From Rebecca billardiae RCC1528 (lineage: Eukaryota > Haptophyta), in the NCBI GenBank assembly GCA_965240325.2, contig OZ251227.1:2914001-2978000 (forward strand): DNA of 64,000 nucleotides. The letters are read 5' to 3'. Under the pieces are notes generated by a model, which was not told where the DNA came from, made no database searches, and was given only the letters and a program-made list of their open reading frames with translations. The position numbers were made by a program, and so were the translations under genes. Shown here one piece after another: positions 1 to 9,619 of this stretch (positions within the stretch are counted from its first letter, which is position 1; each line of letters begins with the position of its first letter).

Positions 1-819
1 GGCTACTGGGCGCGCTGCAGCCGTACTCGCTCGCGTGGACGGCCTTCTCGTGGGGCGTGGGCGCGGCCGCCGCGCAGCTCGCGTGCGGCCCGGCGCCCGC
101 GCTGCGCGACGCCCTCCTCGGGCCGAGCGCCGCGCCCCGCCGCGCCCTCGCCGACCTCTGCGTCGCCGGCGCGCTCGCGTGCGCGCTCGGCACGCTCGTG
201 CTCACGCGCGAGGTCGGGGAGAAGGGCGTGCGCGCGCACACGGCGCTGTACGCGTTCCACGTGGCGGTGTGGACGGCGGGCGTGTGCGTCGCCTCCCGCC
301 TCGACTGCGCGGGCGCGCCGCCGCCCGAGCAGCACGCCGAGCTGCCCACGTGCGCGCCGAGCCGCGAGCACGGCGCGCCCGACGCGCCGCGCGCGCCGCA
401 CCCGCTCGGGTCCCTGCCAGCGGCGGCGGCGCGCGCGCTGATCGGCAGGTCGGCGCTGATGCAGGTGGCGCAGGTGTGGCTGCGCCGGCTCTCGCGCTGC
501 ACGCGCGCGCCGCGCTCGCCGGCCGCCGCGCCCCGCCGCGCCGCCCACGGCCGGTGCTGCGGCGCGCCGGTACCGCTGAGCGCGCTGTGCGCGGCCGCTC
601 TGTGCTTGTACGGCTGCGCCGTGCGGCTTGTCGCGGGCGCGCCGGCGGTGCTGTGCTCGGCGGTGGCGTCGGAGGGCGACGCGGCCTGCGCGGCGGGGCG
701 CCCGCTCCACGCCATCCGCCTTGCCGACCCCAGCCTCCTCGGCGGCGCGCACCGCTGGCTGTACGGCGCGCCCGCCGTCGACGCGCCGCCGTGGTCCGCG
801 TGGCGGCCGCGCGCCGAGG

Positions 820-858
<39 letters not shown>

Positions 859-2772
859 GCGGGCGCGCGGGCGCGGGCGCGCCGTCGCGCGGCGTGGTGA
901 TCGCGGCGCGCGGCGACGCGTGGAAGTACGCGCAGCCCGTCATCGCGTGCGTCCACGTCCTCCGCGCCTCGCTCGGCTCCGCGCTGCCCGTCGAGGTGCT
1001 GCACGTGGGACAGCGTGAGGCGTTCACGCCGGGCGCGGCCGCGCTGCTCCGGGGCTACGGCGGGGTGAGCGTGGCGGACATGCTGCCGAGGCTGCGGCTG
1101 CCGGCGGGCGTGGACGAGCGCACGCTGCGCTCGTTCGCCGCGAAGCCCTTCGCGCTGCTCGCCGCCTCGTGCGAGCTCTGCGTCCTCGTCGATGCGAATG
1201 TGCTCTTCTTCGCTCCGCCCGAGCGGCTGCTTGCGAGGCTGGCGCCCGCGGCCGCGCCGGAGGAGCGCGCGGCCGCGGCCGGCGCGGAGGGTGGGGCGGC
1301 GGCCGACGACGGGGGGGAGGGCCCGGCGCCGCTGCAGCTCGTGCGCGACTACGTCGAGCCCTTCCGCACGACGGACCCCCTCTACGTCCACGGCTACCTC
1401 CGGCTGGACGCGGACGCGCACGCGCGCGCGCTCGGCGACGCGGAGTGTGACTCGAGTGTGGTGGTGGTGGACCGGAGGCGCGCCGCGCGCGCGCTGGCCG
1501 TGGTCGCGGCGCTCAACGCGCTCAAGCCCGCGACGTACCGGCACATGCACGGGGACAAGGACACGTGGTGGCTCGGCGCGGCGCTCGCGGGCGTGCGCGC
1601 CTCCGCCGCGGGCACGGAGGTCGGCTGGCTCGTGCGGGCGGACGAGGGCGGGCTGAGCGGCGGCGGCGACGGCGGCGGCGGAAGCGGCGGCGGCGCGCCG
1701 CACGGCCAGAGCGTGTGGGGGCACGTGCAGTTCGTCGGCGGCGAGGCGGCGACGTTCAACTGGCAGCCGCACTACCCGCGCGGCCACGTGCCCTTCGACG
1801 CGGCGGCGGGCGAGGCCGACGCCGCAGCCGGCGCGGAGCTGCGCTGCTGCGCCATGTGGGCAGAGCACCACAGCGGTGCGCGCCCGCTCGGCGCGCGCCC
1901 CGGCGGAGCGCCGTGCCGCGCCGCCCAGCGCCACCGGCCGCGCCGCGCGGGTGCGCGCGCGCGCTCACCGTGCCCCGCGGCGCGAACTCGCACCGCCGCG
2001 CGCCTCGGCCGCGCCAGGTCCGCACGACATGCCGCGCGTGCCGCTGCCGCCGCGCGCCGAGCCATCGGCCGGCGGCGCGGCCGGCGCGCTCCCAGCGCGG
2101 ATGCGCGAGACGTTCGCAGCGGCGCGCGCGGGGCTGGCGCTGGCGGCGCGCGCGGAGCGTGCCGAGGCGGGCGCGCCCGGCGGCGAGGCGGCGGGCTCGG
2201 CGCAGCCGCGCGCGCTCGCGCGCGCGAGCGCGTGGGCGGACGTGGCCGTGCGCACCGCCGTGATCTACGGCTGCCTGTGGGCGGGCGCCGCGCTCGCCGC
2301 GGCCGCGCGCGTGCGCCCGGCCGCGCGCGCCGCGCGCGCCGAGCTGCACGGCTGGCGCGCGCGCGCGGGCGGCGCGGGCGGCGGCGGCGGCGCGGCGCGC
2401 GGCGGCGCGCCGCCCGGCGCGCGCGCGCCCCCCGCGGCGCGCGCCGCGCTGCTCACGCTGCTGCTGCTGTGCGCCGCCGCGGCCGCGCTGCTCGCGGCCG
2501 GCGGCGCGTCGGGCGCGCGCGTTCCTCTTTTCCTCGACGCGCCGCTCGGCGCGCTCGCGCGCGCGGGGGCGCCGTTGCTCGGCGGCGCGGCGCGCGGGGG
2601 CGGGATGGTGCGCGCGATGGCGGAGCTCGAGGCGGGCGGCGGCGGCGGCGCGGCGCCGCCGCCGCTGCTGGTGAGCACCGTGCATGTCACGGCGCGCGAC
2701 GCGTCCGCGGCCGCGCAGCAGATGGCCCCTTGGTGCGCGCCACGCCGGCTGCCGCGCGCCAAGCCTCCTCCT

Positions 2773-2805
<33 letters not shown>

Positions 2806-3686
2806 CGGCCTCGCGCGCGCGCGCACGTGCATCGCACGGCCCGTCCGCGCGCTCGCTCAGCCGCGCCCGCCGCCCGCCACCCGCCGCGCCCGCGCTTGGC
2901 GCAATGCTGCGCAGGCGCTCGCTCGGGCTCGAGGTGCGCGTGGCGGACGACGCGCAGTGCCGGCGCGACGTGGAGCGCGCCGCGGCCGCGCTCGCCGAGC
3001 CGCGGCTGGTGCGCGCGTACGACAGCCTGCCCACGCCCGTCCTGCGCGCCGACCTGTGGCGGTACTGCATCGTGCTGCTCGAGGGCGGGCTGTACGCGGA
3101 CGCGGACGTGGTGCCCACGCCGAGGCTGCGCACCGCGCTGCAGGCGGCGGGCGCGGAGCGCGCCGCCGGCCGGTGCGAGCTGCTGCTGTTTGTGGAGAAC
3201 TGGTCCTTCATCCCCACGCGCGTGGGGCGCGCGGCGATCGGCCTCGGCCTCACCGACTTCTCGCGCTTCCCGCAGTTCCGCAACTGCATCTTCGGCGCCG
3301 CGGCGCCGGGGCACCCGCTGCTCGCGCGCGCGATCCGCGCCGCCCTCGAGCGCGTGCTCGCCGAGCGCCTCTCCGCGCCGCCGTCCAACGCGCGCGTGCT
3401 CGAGCTCACCGGCCCGGGGCTGCTCACCGACGTGGCGGAGGGCTTCCTCGCCGAGCGCGGCGCGGACGCGCGCGTCGCCTTTGTCGACCGCGGCACGGGC
3501 ACGTCGCTCTTCGCGCACGCGGGCGTGGGCAGCTGGAAGGCGGGCGCGGTCACGACCGGCCACTCGGAGCGCTGGCTGCTTCTCGGCCTCGGCGTCGCGC
3601 TCGGCGGCGCCGGGCTCGCGAGCGCGCTGTCGGCCGCGCGCGCGCGCGCGCGGCTGCGCAGCAAGGGCGCGCACAGCAAGGAGTAG
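1..3686 (+). CDS. GT71-like / GT32 (OCH1-like) fused glycosyltransferase, 5' truncated
   Basis: The gene enters from the left edge, so its start is missing. Proposed exons are <3-1875, 2018-2732 and 2915-3686; both GT...AG introns keep phase. The first exon has hydrophobic N-terminal segments and then a MNN1/GT71-type domain: a KPFALLAAS stretch, an acidic VDANVLFF motif near 1185-1207, and GDKDTWWLG near 1550-1575. The second exon carries two more hydrophobic segments (about 2240-2330 and 2445-2510). The third has GT32/OCH1 hallmarks: VLRADLWRYCIVL followed by GGLYADADVV with its DXD (about 3085-3117). A hydrophobic segment precedes the TAG stop. Both families normally are Golgi mannosyl- or related sugar transferases. 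A single gene is favoured because the first frame has no stop before the splice site and the phases agree; two adjacent genes remain possible. Confidence 0.7.
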
Positions 3687-4403
3687 CGGCGGGGCGCCAA
3701 GCGCGTCCGCCGGCAGCGCCGCGCCGCCGTGCAGCATCGTGCCCAGCGCGAACACGGCCGCGGCGTCTCCCGCCGCGGCGGCGGCGCGCAGCACGCGCCC
3801 GCGCTGCGCGGCTCGGCCGACGCGCGGCGCGGCACGGGCTCGGCGCCAGCGGGTTTGGGGCGCGCCAGCGTCAGCCGAGCCGCGGCGTGACAGAGCGCTC
3901 GAAGCAGGGCTGCGCGGGCAGGCCCGCCGGCCAAGCGGCGGTCCCGGCGGCGCGCCTCGCTCAGATCGCGCTCGACCCCTCAATCTCGAGGCCCGGCCCA
4001 CACAGCCGCGCCAGCGGGCGGCACGCGTCGGAGACTGAGTGCCCTGCATGCGGTGTCCGCGGCCGCGCCGGAAATTGAGTTCAAAGTCAGAGTCAGTTAG
4101 TAAGATCGATATAGAGCGCTCTATCTGTACATAAGGCTGCTCAGGGATGCCGTGCCGCCACCGTAGCAGGAGTAACCGTGAGTCGCGACGCGCGCGAAAC
4201 TAGCGCCAATGAGGAGTGCTGAGCCGCCCACCGCCAGTCCCGCGGTGAGCGCCGACAGGCGACATCGTGTCAATCGTGACGTGCTTGAAGTCTCGGCGCG
4301 CCACGACATATCCTCCGACCTGCTCGAAGACTTGAACTGGTGATGCCACCTCCAAACGATATCTGATAGCACGGCATCATCGCGGCCGGAGGGTGCAGCC
4401 ATC
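3687..4403. other. intergenic, no gene recognised
   Basis: GC-rich spacer after the glycosyltransferase stop. Open frames here lack recognisable protein character. Its right end turns AT-richer and contains a 14-bp perfect palindrome (ATAGAGCGCTCTAT, about 4110-4123). Confidence 0.4.
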
Positions 4404-4661
4404 TCATGATAGGGGCCTGGCTGGCGGCAGCGTGTCCGTTCCTTCGCCTGCAGATCGCTCGCGCGAAAAGTGCAAGTATCTGATGACGACAGGCTGAGCA
4501 AAGACGATGGAAGCCAATGTCCACAGCGTTGAGCCAAGCAAGTAGAGCCAGCTCTGCGCAAGGAGCGCATCCACGCAGTAGACTAAACCGGCCATGATGA
4601 AGAGTGCCCAGCCTACCAGCTCGTTCCACAACCCGTGCGGCATTGGTGTGGTCCCCATCAT
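4404..4661 (-). CDS. small two-helix membrane protein, unknown
   Basis: An 85-residue frame with an ATG start. The first 65 residues read as two membrane helices (about 12-32 and 36-58) joined by a short loop, followed by a basic turn, which is unlike the Arg/Ala-rich noise frames around it. The hydrophobic pattern (WNELVGWALFIMAGLVY, then YLLGSTLWTLASIVF) loosely recalls YrhK-like small membrane proteins, but I would not assign the family. The C-terminal 20 residues are low-complexity and could be read-through into an intron; an overlapping frame (4121-4570) with another helix near its C-terminus may hold a further exon. Function unknown. Confidence 0.4.
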   Translation of the reverse strand: MMGTTPMPHGLWNELVGWALFIMAGLVYCVDALLAQSWLYLLGSTLWTLASIVFAQPVVIRYLHFSRERSAGEGTDTLPPARPLS

Positions 4662-5813
4662 ACGACGCGCGGCACAGCCGTGCTCGCGTGGTGCAGGGGT
4701 TGTGCGAAGGAAGTCCTCGGCTCAGGAGACGCCTTCGAGGGAGCGGCCTGTCACTGCAGGGCGACTAGCCAGGGGCAGCCCAAGGGAACTTCGGGCAGCC
4801 GCGTGCTTTGTCCACGACCGGGGCCCCGGCGGCCCGGCCGGGACGACAGGCTGGCTCGTGCGAGAAAACCGCGGCTTGGAGTGCACTCCTGTGCAGAGCC
4901 GCCGTGCTGGACGACCGAAGAAAATTGCGTGGGCTACAAACACGGTAAATTGAAAATGCGCACGCCAAAATCATGGCTGCTGAGTGCTGTCGAGTGCTCT
5001 GTGGCTGTCTGTCACTGCTGACCCAAAGAATGTCGTGAATGTCAAGCTGACCGTCGTTTACTCGTCGATGACAGGCTTGTCAGTGTCGTCTGAGCCGGGC
5101 TGTCGATGGTAACGACTCAAGAACTCGATCGCCATGACACTGGCGATGCTTATGCCACTAAGAATAAGTCGTATATATATATAATATTATATATATATAT
5201 ATATATATATAAGTGACTTGCCCCGGAGATGCCGGGCCCGTCCCACTAAGATCGCACGACTACGAAGCTAGATATGTCACGTAACAAGTGGTATTATATA
5301 TATATATATATAATACTGATGTTAAGTGTTAGAATAAGTCAGAAGAGCGTGCACTACGACTGCATGCACTACGCAGGCGCAGCGCGGCAGCGTCGCAGGC
5401 GGATGAGCCCTCCGTACTCCCGGGAAGGGGCTGCTGCCCCAGTGCCGGCTGATGAGTCACTCCTGACCATGGAGGGCCCCGCCTGCCTCGTGCCGGCCGC
5501 GCCTGCTGAGTGTTGGGACCGTGCTGTGCCTGAGGAGTAGCGGTGCCGGTGGTCGGCGGCGCGGCGCGCTCACGGCCGGCCGCCTTGTGGCTCATGCGCC
5601 GAGGAGGTGGCAGATACCCCGGCACATGTAGCCGAAGCCCTTGAGTAGCCCGACATGCTGCCGTGAATGGTGCTGTACGCTTAGTATGTCGCACGCTTGG
5701 CCCGGTGCCCTTGGCCCGATGAGCTTGGCGCCGGTGACTGCGATGGGGCTGACGGGCCAGGGCGCGGCGGCCGTCCCGGTGCCAGGGCCCAGGCCGCTGG
5801 CCCGCTCCGCACA
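4662..5813. other. intergenic with TA microsatellites
   Basis: No gene recognised. Two (TA)n tracts lie at about 5172-5212 and 5296-5313; AGAATAAGTC occurs beside both. The segment runs to the 3' end of ARPC3, so its right part may hold the ARPC3 3' untranslated region. Confidence 0.4.
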
Positions 5814-6534
5814 TCATGCACGTGGGTCGAGCGACTTGTTCATGAACCGACGCTTGCTGAAGGACAGCCACCATTTGCTGGGCACTGTCCCGTCGGCGCC
5901 GTAGCACTTGTCGATGACTCTCCGACCCGTCTCCTCGCGCAGCTGCTTCAAGTAGCTGCGGATGAAGTCTGCGCGGCAGCGACGGCCGGCCGGGAGGCGC
6001 GGGCCTTGAGTGGCGCGTTGACCGGAGAAGGTGCTGCGGAGGGTGTGTGCGCGCGCATACCGGCCTCCTGCTTGTTCGCGGGAGCGGGAAAGAACGTGCC
6101 CAACGGAAAGCCCGGATCACCAGGGATCATGAAGGGCTCGAGAGCCATTGTTGTGAGTGATCGCGTGGCCTCTGCACGGGACGGCGCAGACTCGATGCGC
6201 TTGAGGCACTCGGTGATGTAGAGCGTGAGATACACGAGTATCCGGTCAGCCGGCCCCTTGACCTCGAAATTTCTGAACAGAACATTCGCCTTGAAGAAGT
6301 AGAGCGTCTCGTCGATGATGTCCTCCTCGTCTGCACGCGCGCGTGCGCGAGTGAAACGCATCAGCGTCATCGGCCGGGCACACGCCGGCCCGAGGGGGAG
6401 GGGGGGGGGAGGCGACACGTACCAGCTTTCCCGGCAGGCGCGGGCCCTCGGCACGTCGTCTTGATCGGCAGAACGGCACATCCGCACGCCAAGGTTGCTT
6501 GGTCCTCCTCCTTGAAAGCGCTATGGTACGCCAT
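5814..6534 (-). CDS. ARPC3: Arp2/3 complex subunit 3 (p21-Arc)
   Basis: Subunit of the actin-nucleating Arp2/3 complex. Three exons read right to left: 6534-6423, 6330-6061 and 5968-5814, with two 92-nt introns (GTACGT...GCAG and GTATGC...GCAG). The spliced protein is 178 residues, the same length as the human protein. It starts MAYHSAF, then has LPIK and RGPAP, the core DIIDETLYFFKANV...NFEVKGPADR...YLTLYITECL, PGDPGFPLG, PANKQEAD, and the C-terminus PSKWWLSFSKRRFMNKSL; all are family landmarks in order. The start ATG follows from family N-terminal length. Length, motifs and intron phases agree, so the model is well supported. Confidence 0.95.
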
Positions 6535-6629
6535 GCTGAACGCCACACAAACGCGGGGCTTTGTTTGCAGTTTGCACGCGGAGTCGCAGAGCTGTCGCTT
6601 GACCAACGGTCCGCCCGTGAACGTGAGTT

Positions 6630-6836
6630 ACAGTTTACTAAGAATAAGAGACGCACACAGCTCAGGCAGGCGAGATGGATACTGCTAAGAATCCGTAAGA
6701 GACGCACACAGCTCAGGCAGGCGAGATCGACGCCCGCCAACTGTCACCGCCCATGAAGCCGTCGCCGATGGTAGCGCCGTCGGAAGAGTCGTTCAGCCGT
6801 CCGCCTGCGAGGCCTGGATGAGGGCTGCGGCCGCCA
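6630..6836 (+). repeat. dispersed repeat family A, copy 1 (partly doubled)
   Basis: The core CAGTTTACTAAGAATAAGAG + ACGCACACAGCTCAGGCAGG occurs at 6631-6676 and again, without its first bases, at 6687-6727. It is followed by a tail of about 110 bp beginning GACGCCCGCCAACTGTCACC. The same core recurs at 12583-12630 and 27151-27192, and the tail at 27193-27296. Confidence 0.75.
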
Positions 6837-7776
6837 ACAGACAGTTACTGTGTCCCGGCGGAGCGTTGCTCTGGGCCGACACAGGGCGACGGAGCCTGCG
6901 CTCTGCAGACAGTGCCGAGGGTTCTCGCTGAGCCGCCTCACTGTCATCATTCTCATGCACCGACTTCACGCTGTCATCCACTCATCCACCGTGGGCATTT
7001 AGGTTCAACTGCTCGGGCGGTTCCGCGGCGGTTGGTGCTGAATCATACTGCACCGACCTGACAGTGACACCTGTCCTGCAGCACGCCCATGCTTCCACGG
7101 ACAACCAGAGAGAGAGCCACCTACCTGCTTGCACGCTGACTGCATGAGTCACAGGCCTACGCCGATGACCACCAACCTCTCCCTATTTGCGGGCGAAGCA
7201 AGCGGCGTCAAGAGCCGTCAGGAGCGGACCTCAGTAGACGACGGAGAGAGGAGTGGTGTCAGGAGAATCATCTCCTTGCCGGGCGAGGCCGAACGTTGAA
7301 AGATGTACATCATACTGTACCTCATGCGCAGCATGCGATGTGACGTGCCAGCTTCTGTGCATCCGTGCGGGAGCCCCATCTGAAGAGTTGACTCTCATCA
7401 ACTCGTCGCCGGGTCACGTCCGCCATGACTGACGAGTTTGGTGGCGTCCAGTGCATGCAGTGGCGGCAAGTATTGTACTTGTACTTGCAACGTCCTCATA
7501 CATAATCAATAAGCTACAGTAAAATCTGGCAAGTGTGGATACCGATCTGGGAGGCTAGACATTGGCAGTGCGCCACTCTCAGATTTCGGCGACAACAAGC
7601 TCCAAACCGTTGCGCATGCGCGTGCGCGGGGCACGCTGCGCACCCGCACCGGCTCAGCCACCATCCACAGATTCATCGCAAACCGTGTAATTCCTGCATC
7701 ATCGCACGCCTGCCCACCGCCAGGCGCCCACCGTTGTACTCCCCCTCCGCGCATCTCCCTGCTCTGGCGGCTGGTA
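6837..7776. other. intergenic upstream of F-box gene
   Basis: No gene recognised. Lower GC than the coding blocks. Its last few hundred bases should include the promoter and 5' UTR of the F-box/SPRY gene, but no core promoter motif is obvious. Confidence 0.4.
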
Positions 7777-8793
7777 ATGACAGCGATGGCGCAGCCGCCG
7801 GATCACCGGCGGCAGCAAGCGACGGCTGCGCAGGCAGCGGAGCCGCCGATCCTCGACCTCCCGCGCGAGTGCATCGCGCACATCTTCCTGCACCTCCCCC
7901 CCTCGGACATTGCCGCGCTGCGGCTTGCGTGCTCCGAGTGCGCCGCGGTGGCGCGGCTGCCTTGGCTGTGGCACGAGCTGTGCGTGCGCGTGTGGCGAGC
8001 GCGAAGCAAAGGATTCGACATCGATCCCACCTCGGTCTTCATGCAGCGCCTCCGGCGATACCGCCAGCTCGTCCGGCTCGGCCCGGCGGTGTGGTCGCGC
8101 TGGCTGCGGCCGGCGACAGAGGACGGTCACATCTGCTACGCTGGCAGCGACGCAGACACGGCGTTCAGCCGCACGGTCGGCGTAGCAGTGCCGTCGGCCC
8201 CGCTCCCGGCGTGGCCGTTCGGCGAGCGCGACGCGCACACCGTGCAGTACTTCGAGGTGCGCGTGCTCTCCGGCGGCGCCCTCTCGCGCATCGGCGTCGG
8301 CTGGTGCACGCGCAGCTTCCCCGAACGGGGCAACCAGCTGGGCTGGGAGGCGGGCTCGTACGCGTACATCGGCGCGACGGGCCACGCGCACCACCACAGC
8401 GTGGTCGGGGCGCCCTTCGGGCCCACCTTCTCCACCGGCGCCGTGATCGGCTCGGGCCTCGTCTCGGTGTGCGGCGTGGGCGCCATCTTCTACACGCTCA
8501 ACGGCAAGCTGCTCGGCACAGCCTTCTGCAGCGTGCGCCAGCCGGAGGCGCTCTTCCCGGCAGTGAGCCTGCACTCGGCGGGGGAGGCGTGCCAGTTCGA
8601 CTTCGGGGTGGAGCGCTCGGAGGAGGCGTACCACCTGAGCAAGCCGCCACACTGCACCTTCGCCTTCGACCTCGAGGCGCACGTGCGGCTGCTGCACGAG
8701 CACGCGCGCCGCTCGGCCGCCAAGGCGGATGAGGCGCTAAGCACAGCCGGAGCCGAGCACAATCATCAGCATGGGGACACCGCGCCGGACTGA
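7777..8793 (+). CDS. F-box and SPRY domain protein
   Basis: Single-exon, 338-residue protein. Residues about 22-70 (PPILDLPRECIAHIFLHLPP, then AALRLACSECAAVARLPWLW) are a typical F-box, which binds SKP1 in SCF ubiquitin ligases. Residues about 145-295 form a SPRY/B30.2-type domain: YFEVRVLSGG, GVGWCTRSF, GAVIGSGLVSV and FYTLNGKLLG, with LFPAVSLHS near the end. This order resembles FBXO45/Fsn, in which SPRY recruits the substrate. The ATG at 7777 is the first in frame and leaves a short unstructured N-terminus; the Ala/His-rich tail is probably disordered. The substrate cannot be inferred. Confidence 0.9.
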   Translation: MTAMAQPPDHRRQQATAAQAAEPPILDLPRECIAHIFLHLPPSDIAALRLACSECAAVARLPWLWHELCVRVWRARSKGFDIDPTSVFMQRLRRYRQLVRLGPAVWSRWLRPATEDGHICYAGSDADTAFSRTVGVAVPSAPLPAWPFGERDAHTVQYFEVRVLSGGALSRIGVGWCTRSFPERGNQLGWEAGSYAYIGATGHAHHHSVVGAPFGPTFSTGAVIGSGLVSVCGVGAIFYTLNGKLLGTAFCSVRQPEALFPAVSLHSAGEACQFDFGVERSEEAYHLSKPPHCTFAFDLEAHVRLLHEHARRSAAKADEALSTAGAEHNHQHGDTAPD

Positions 8794-9118
8794 GTCGCAC
8801 CGCTCACGCATCCCTCGCTGGCGACCGTATGGCTCTCGCTGAATTCTGCGCACTGGCCCACTGATGTACACAACCCGCCCGCCGGTCGCCGGCTGAGTTG
8901 CCCGCCGCGGATCGACGCGCCGCGCTCCGGCTCGAACTCGAAGTCGAACGGCCTGAAGTCTTGGCACTCTCACTCATCAATGGAATCTGTCTCTCAGTCT
9001 GAACGCTGTCCGCGCTGACGCGGCTGCTGACGGTTCCGACAGCAGCGCACTACTACTGATGCTTCATCAATATCTGATATATATATATATATATTAATAT
9101 ATATATATTAATAGTAAT
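8794..9118. other. convergent intergenic spacer, left part
   Basis: Lies between the F-box stop and an AT-rich island. No coding frame recognised; (TA)n begins at about 9078. Confidence 0.4.
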
Positions 9119-9335
9119 AACGCTAAACGGAAATACCTCCGGATTAGTCCGAATATATCGTCCGAAAATACATTTTTAAAATATTGATATAACTAACTTA
9201 TATTTACTATAAGTCATGTCGTCCGATTATAGGCGATGATCATGATGTCAGTCACTGATATGACGAATATAGTATAATTATATATACGACTATATATATA
9301 TATAATTGAATCATATAAATTATTCCGTTTAACGT
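9119..9335. repeat. AT-rich island bounded by short inverted repeats (MITE-like)
   Basis: A strongly AT-rich block inside GC-rich DNA between two convergent genes. AACGCTAAACGGAA (9119-9132) and TTCCGTTTAACGT (9323-9335) are inverted copies, 12 of 13 matching. No coding potential and no obvious target duplication. Confidence 0.45.
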
Positions 9336-9619
9336 CGTTGACTGCTAAATCTAACGGGTCGACGCGAATCAAGCAGCAGTGTCAGAGAGAGAGAGAGAGA
9401 TCGTCAAGTGCACAGCGTCTCCGAGCCGACAGTGTGTACGGACGCCGTCACGCCGACGACACTCGTTTTCAGATCCACACCGAGTCCGATGGGCGATGGT
9501 CGCTGCCCGCACAAGCCGCGCACAGTGCGAAGAGCCGCGCAGTGTAGAGTGCACCCGTGGCCAGCAGACGGGATGGCGTGCGGGTGTGCGGCAATGCCGA
9601 AAGCGATGGCGACGACGGC

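Noticed and set aside
3-1934. 643-residue minus-strand open frame
   Set aside because: Arg/Ala/Gly-rich antisense shadow of the GT71-like coding strand; long frames are expected in GC-rich DNA.
2265-4049. 594-residue minus-strand open frame
   Set aside because: Antisense of the GT32 exons and introns with no protein character.
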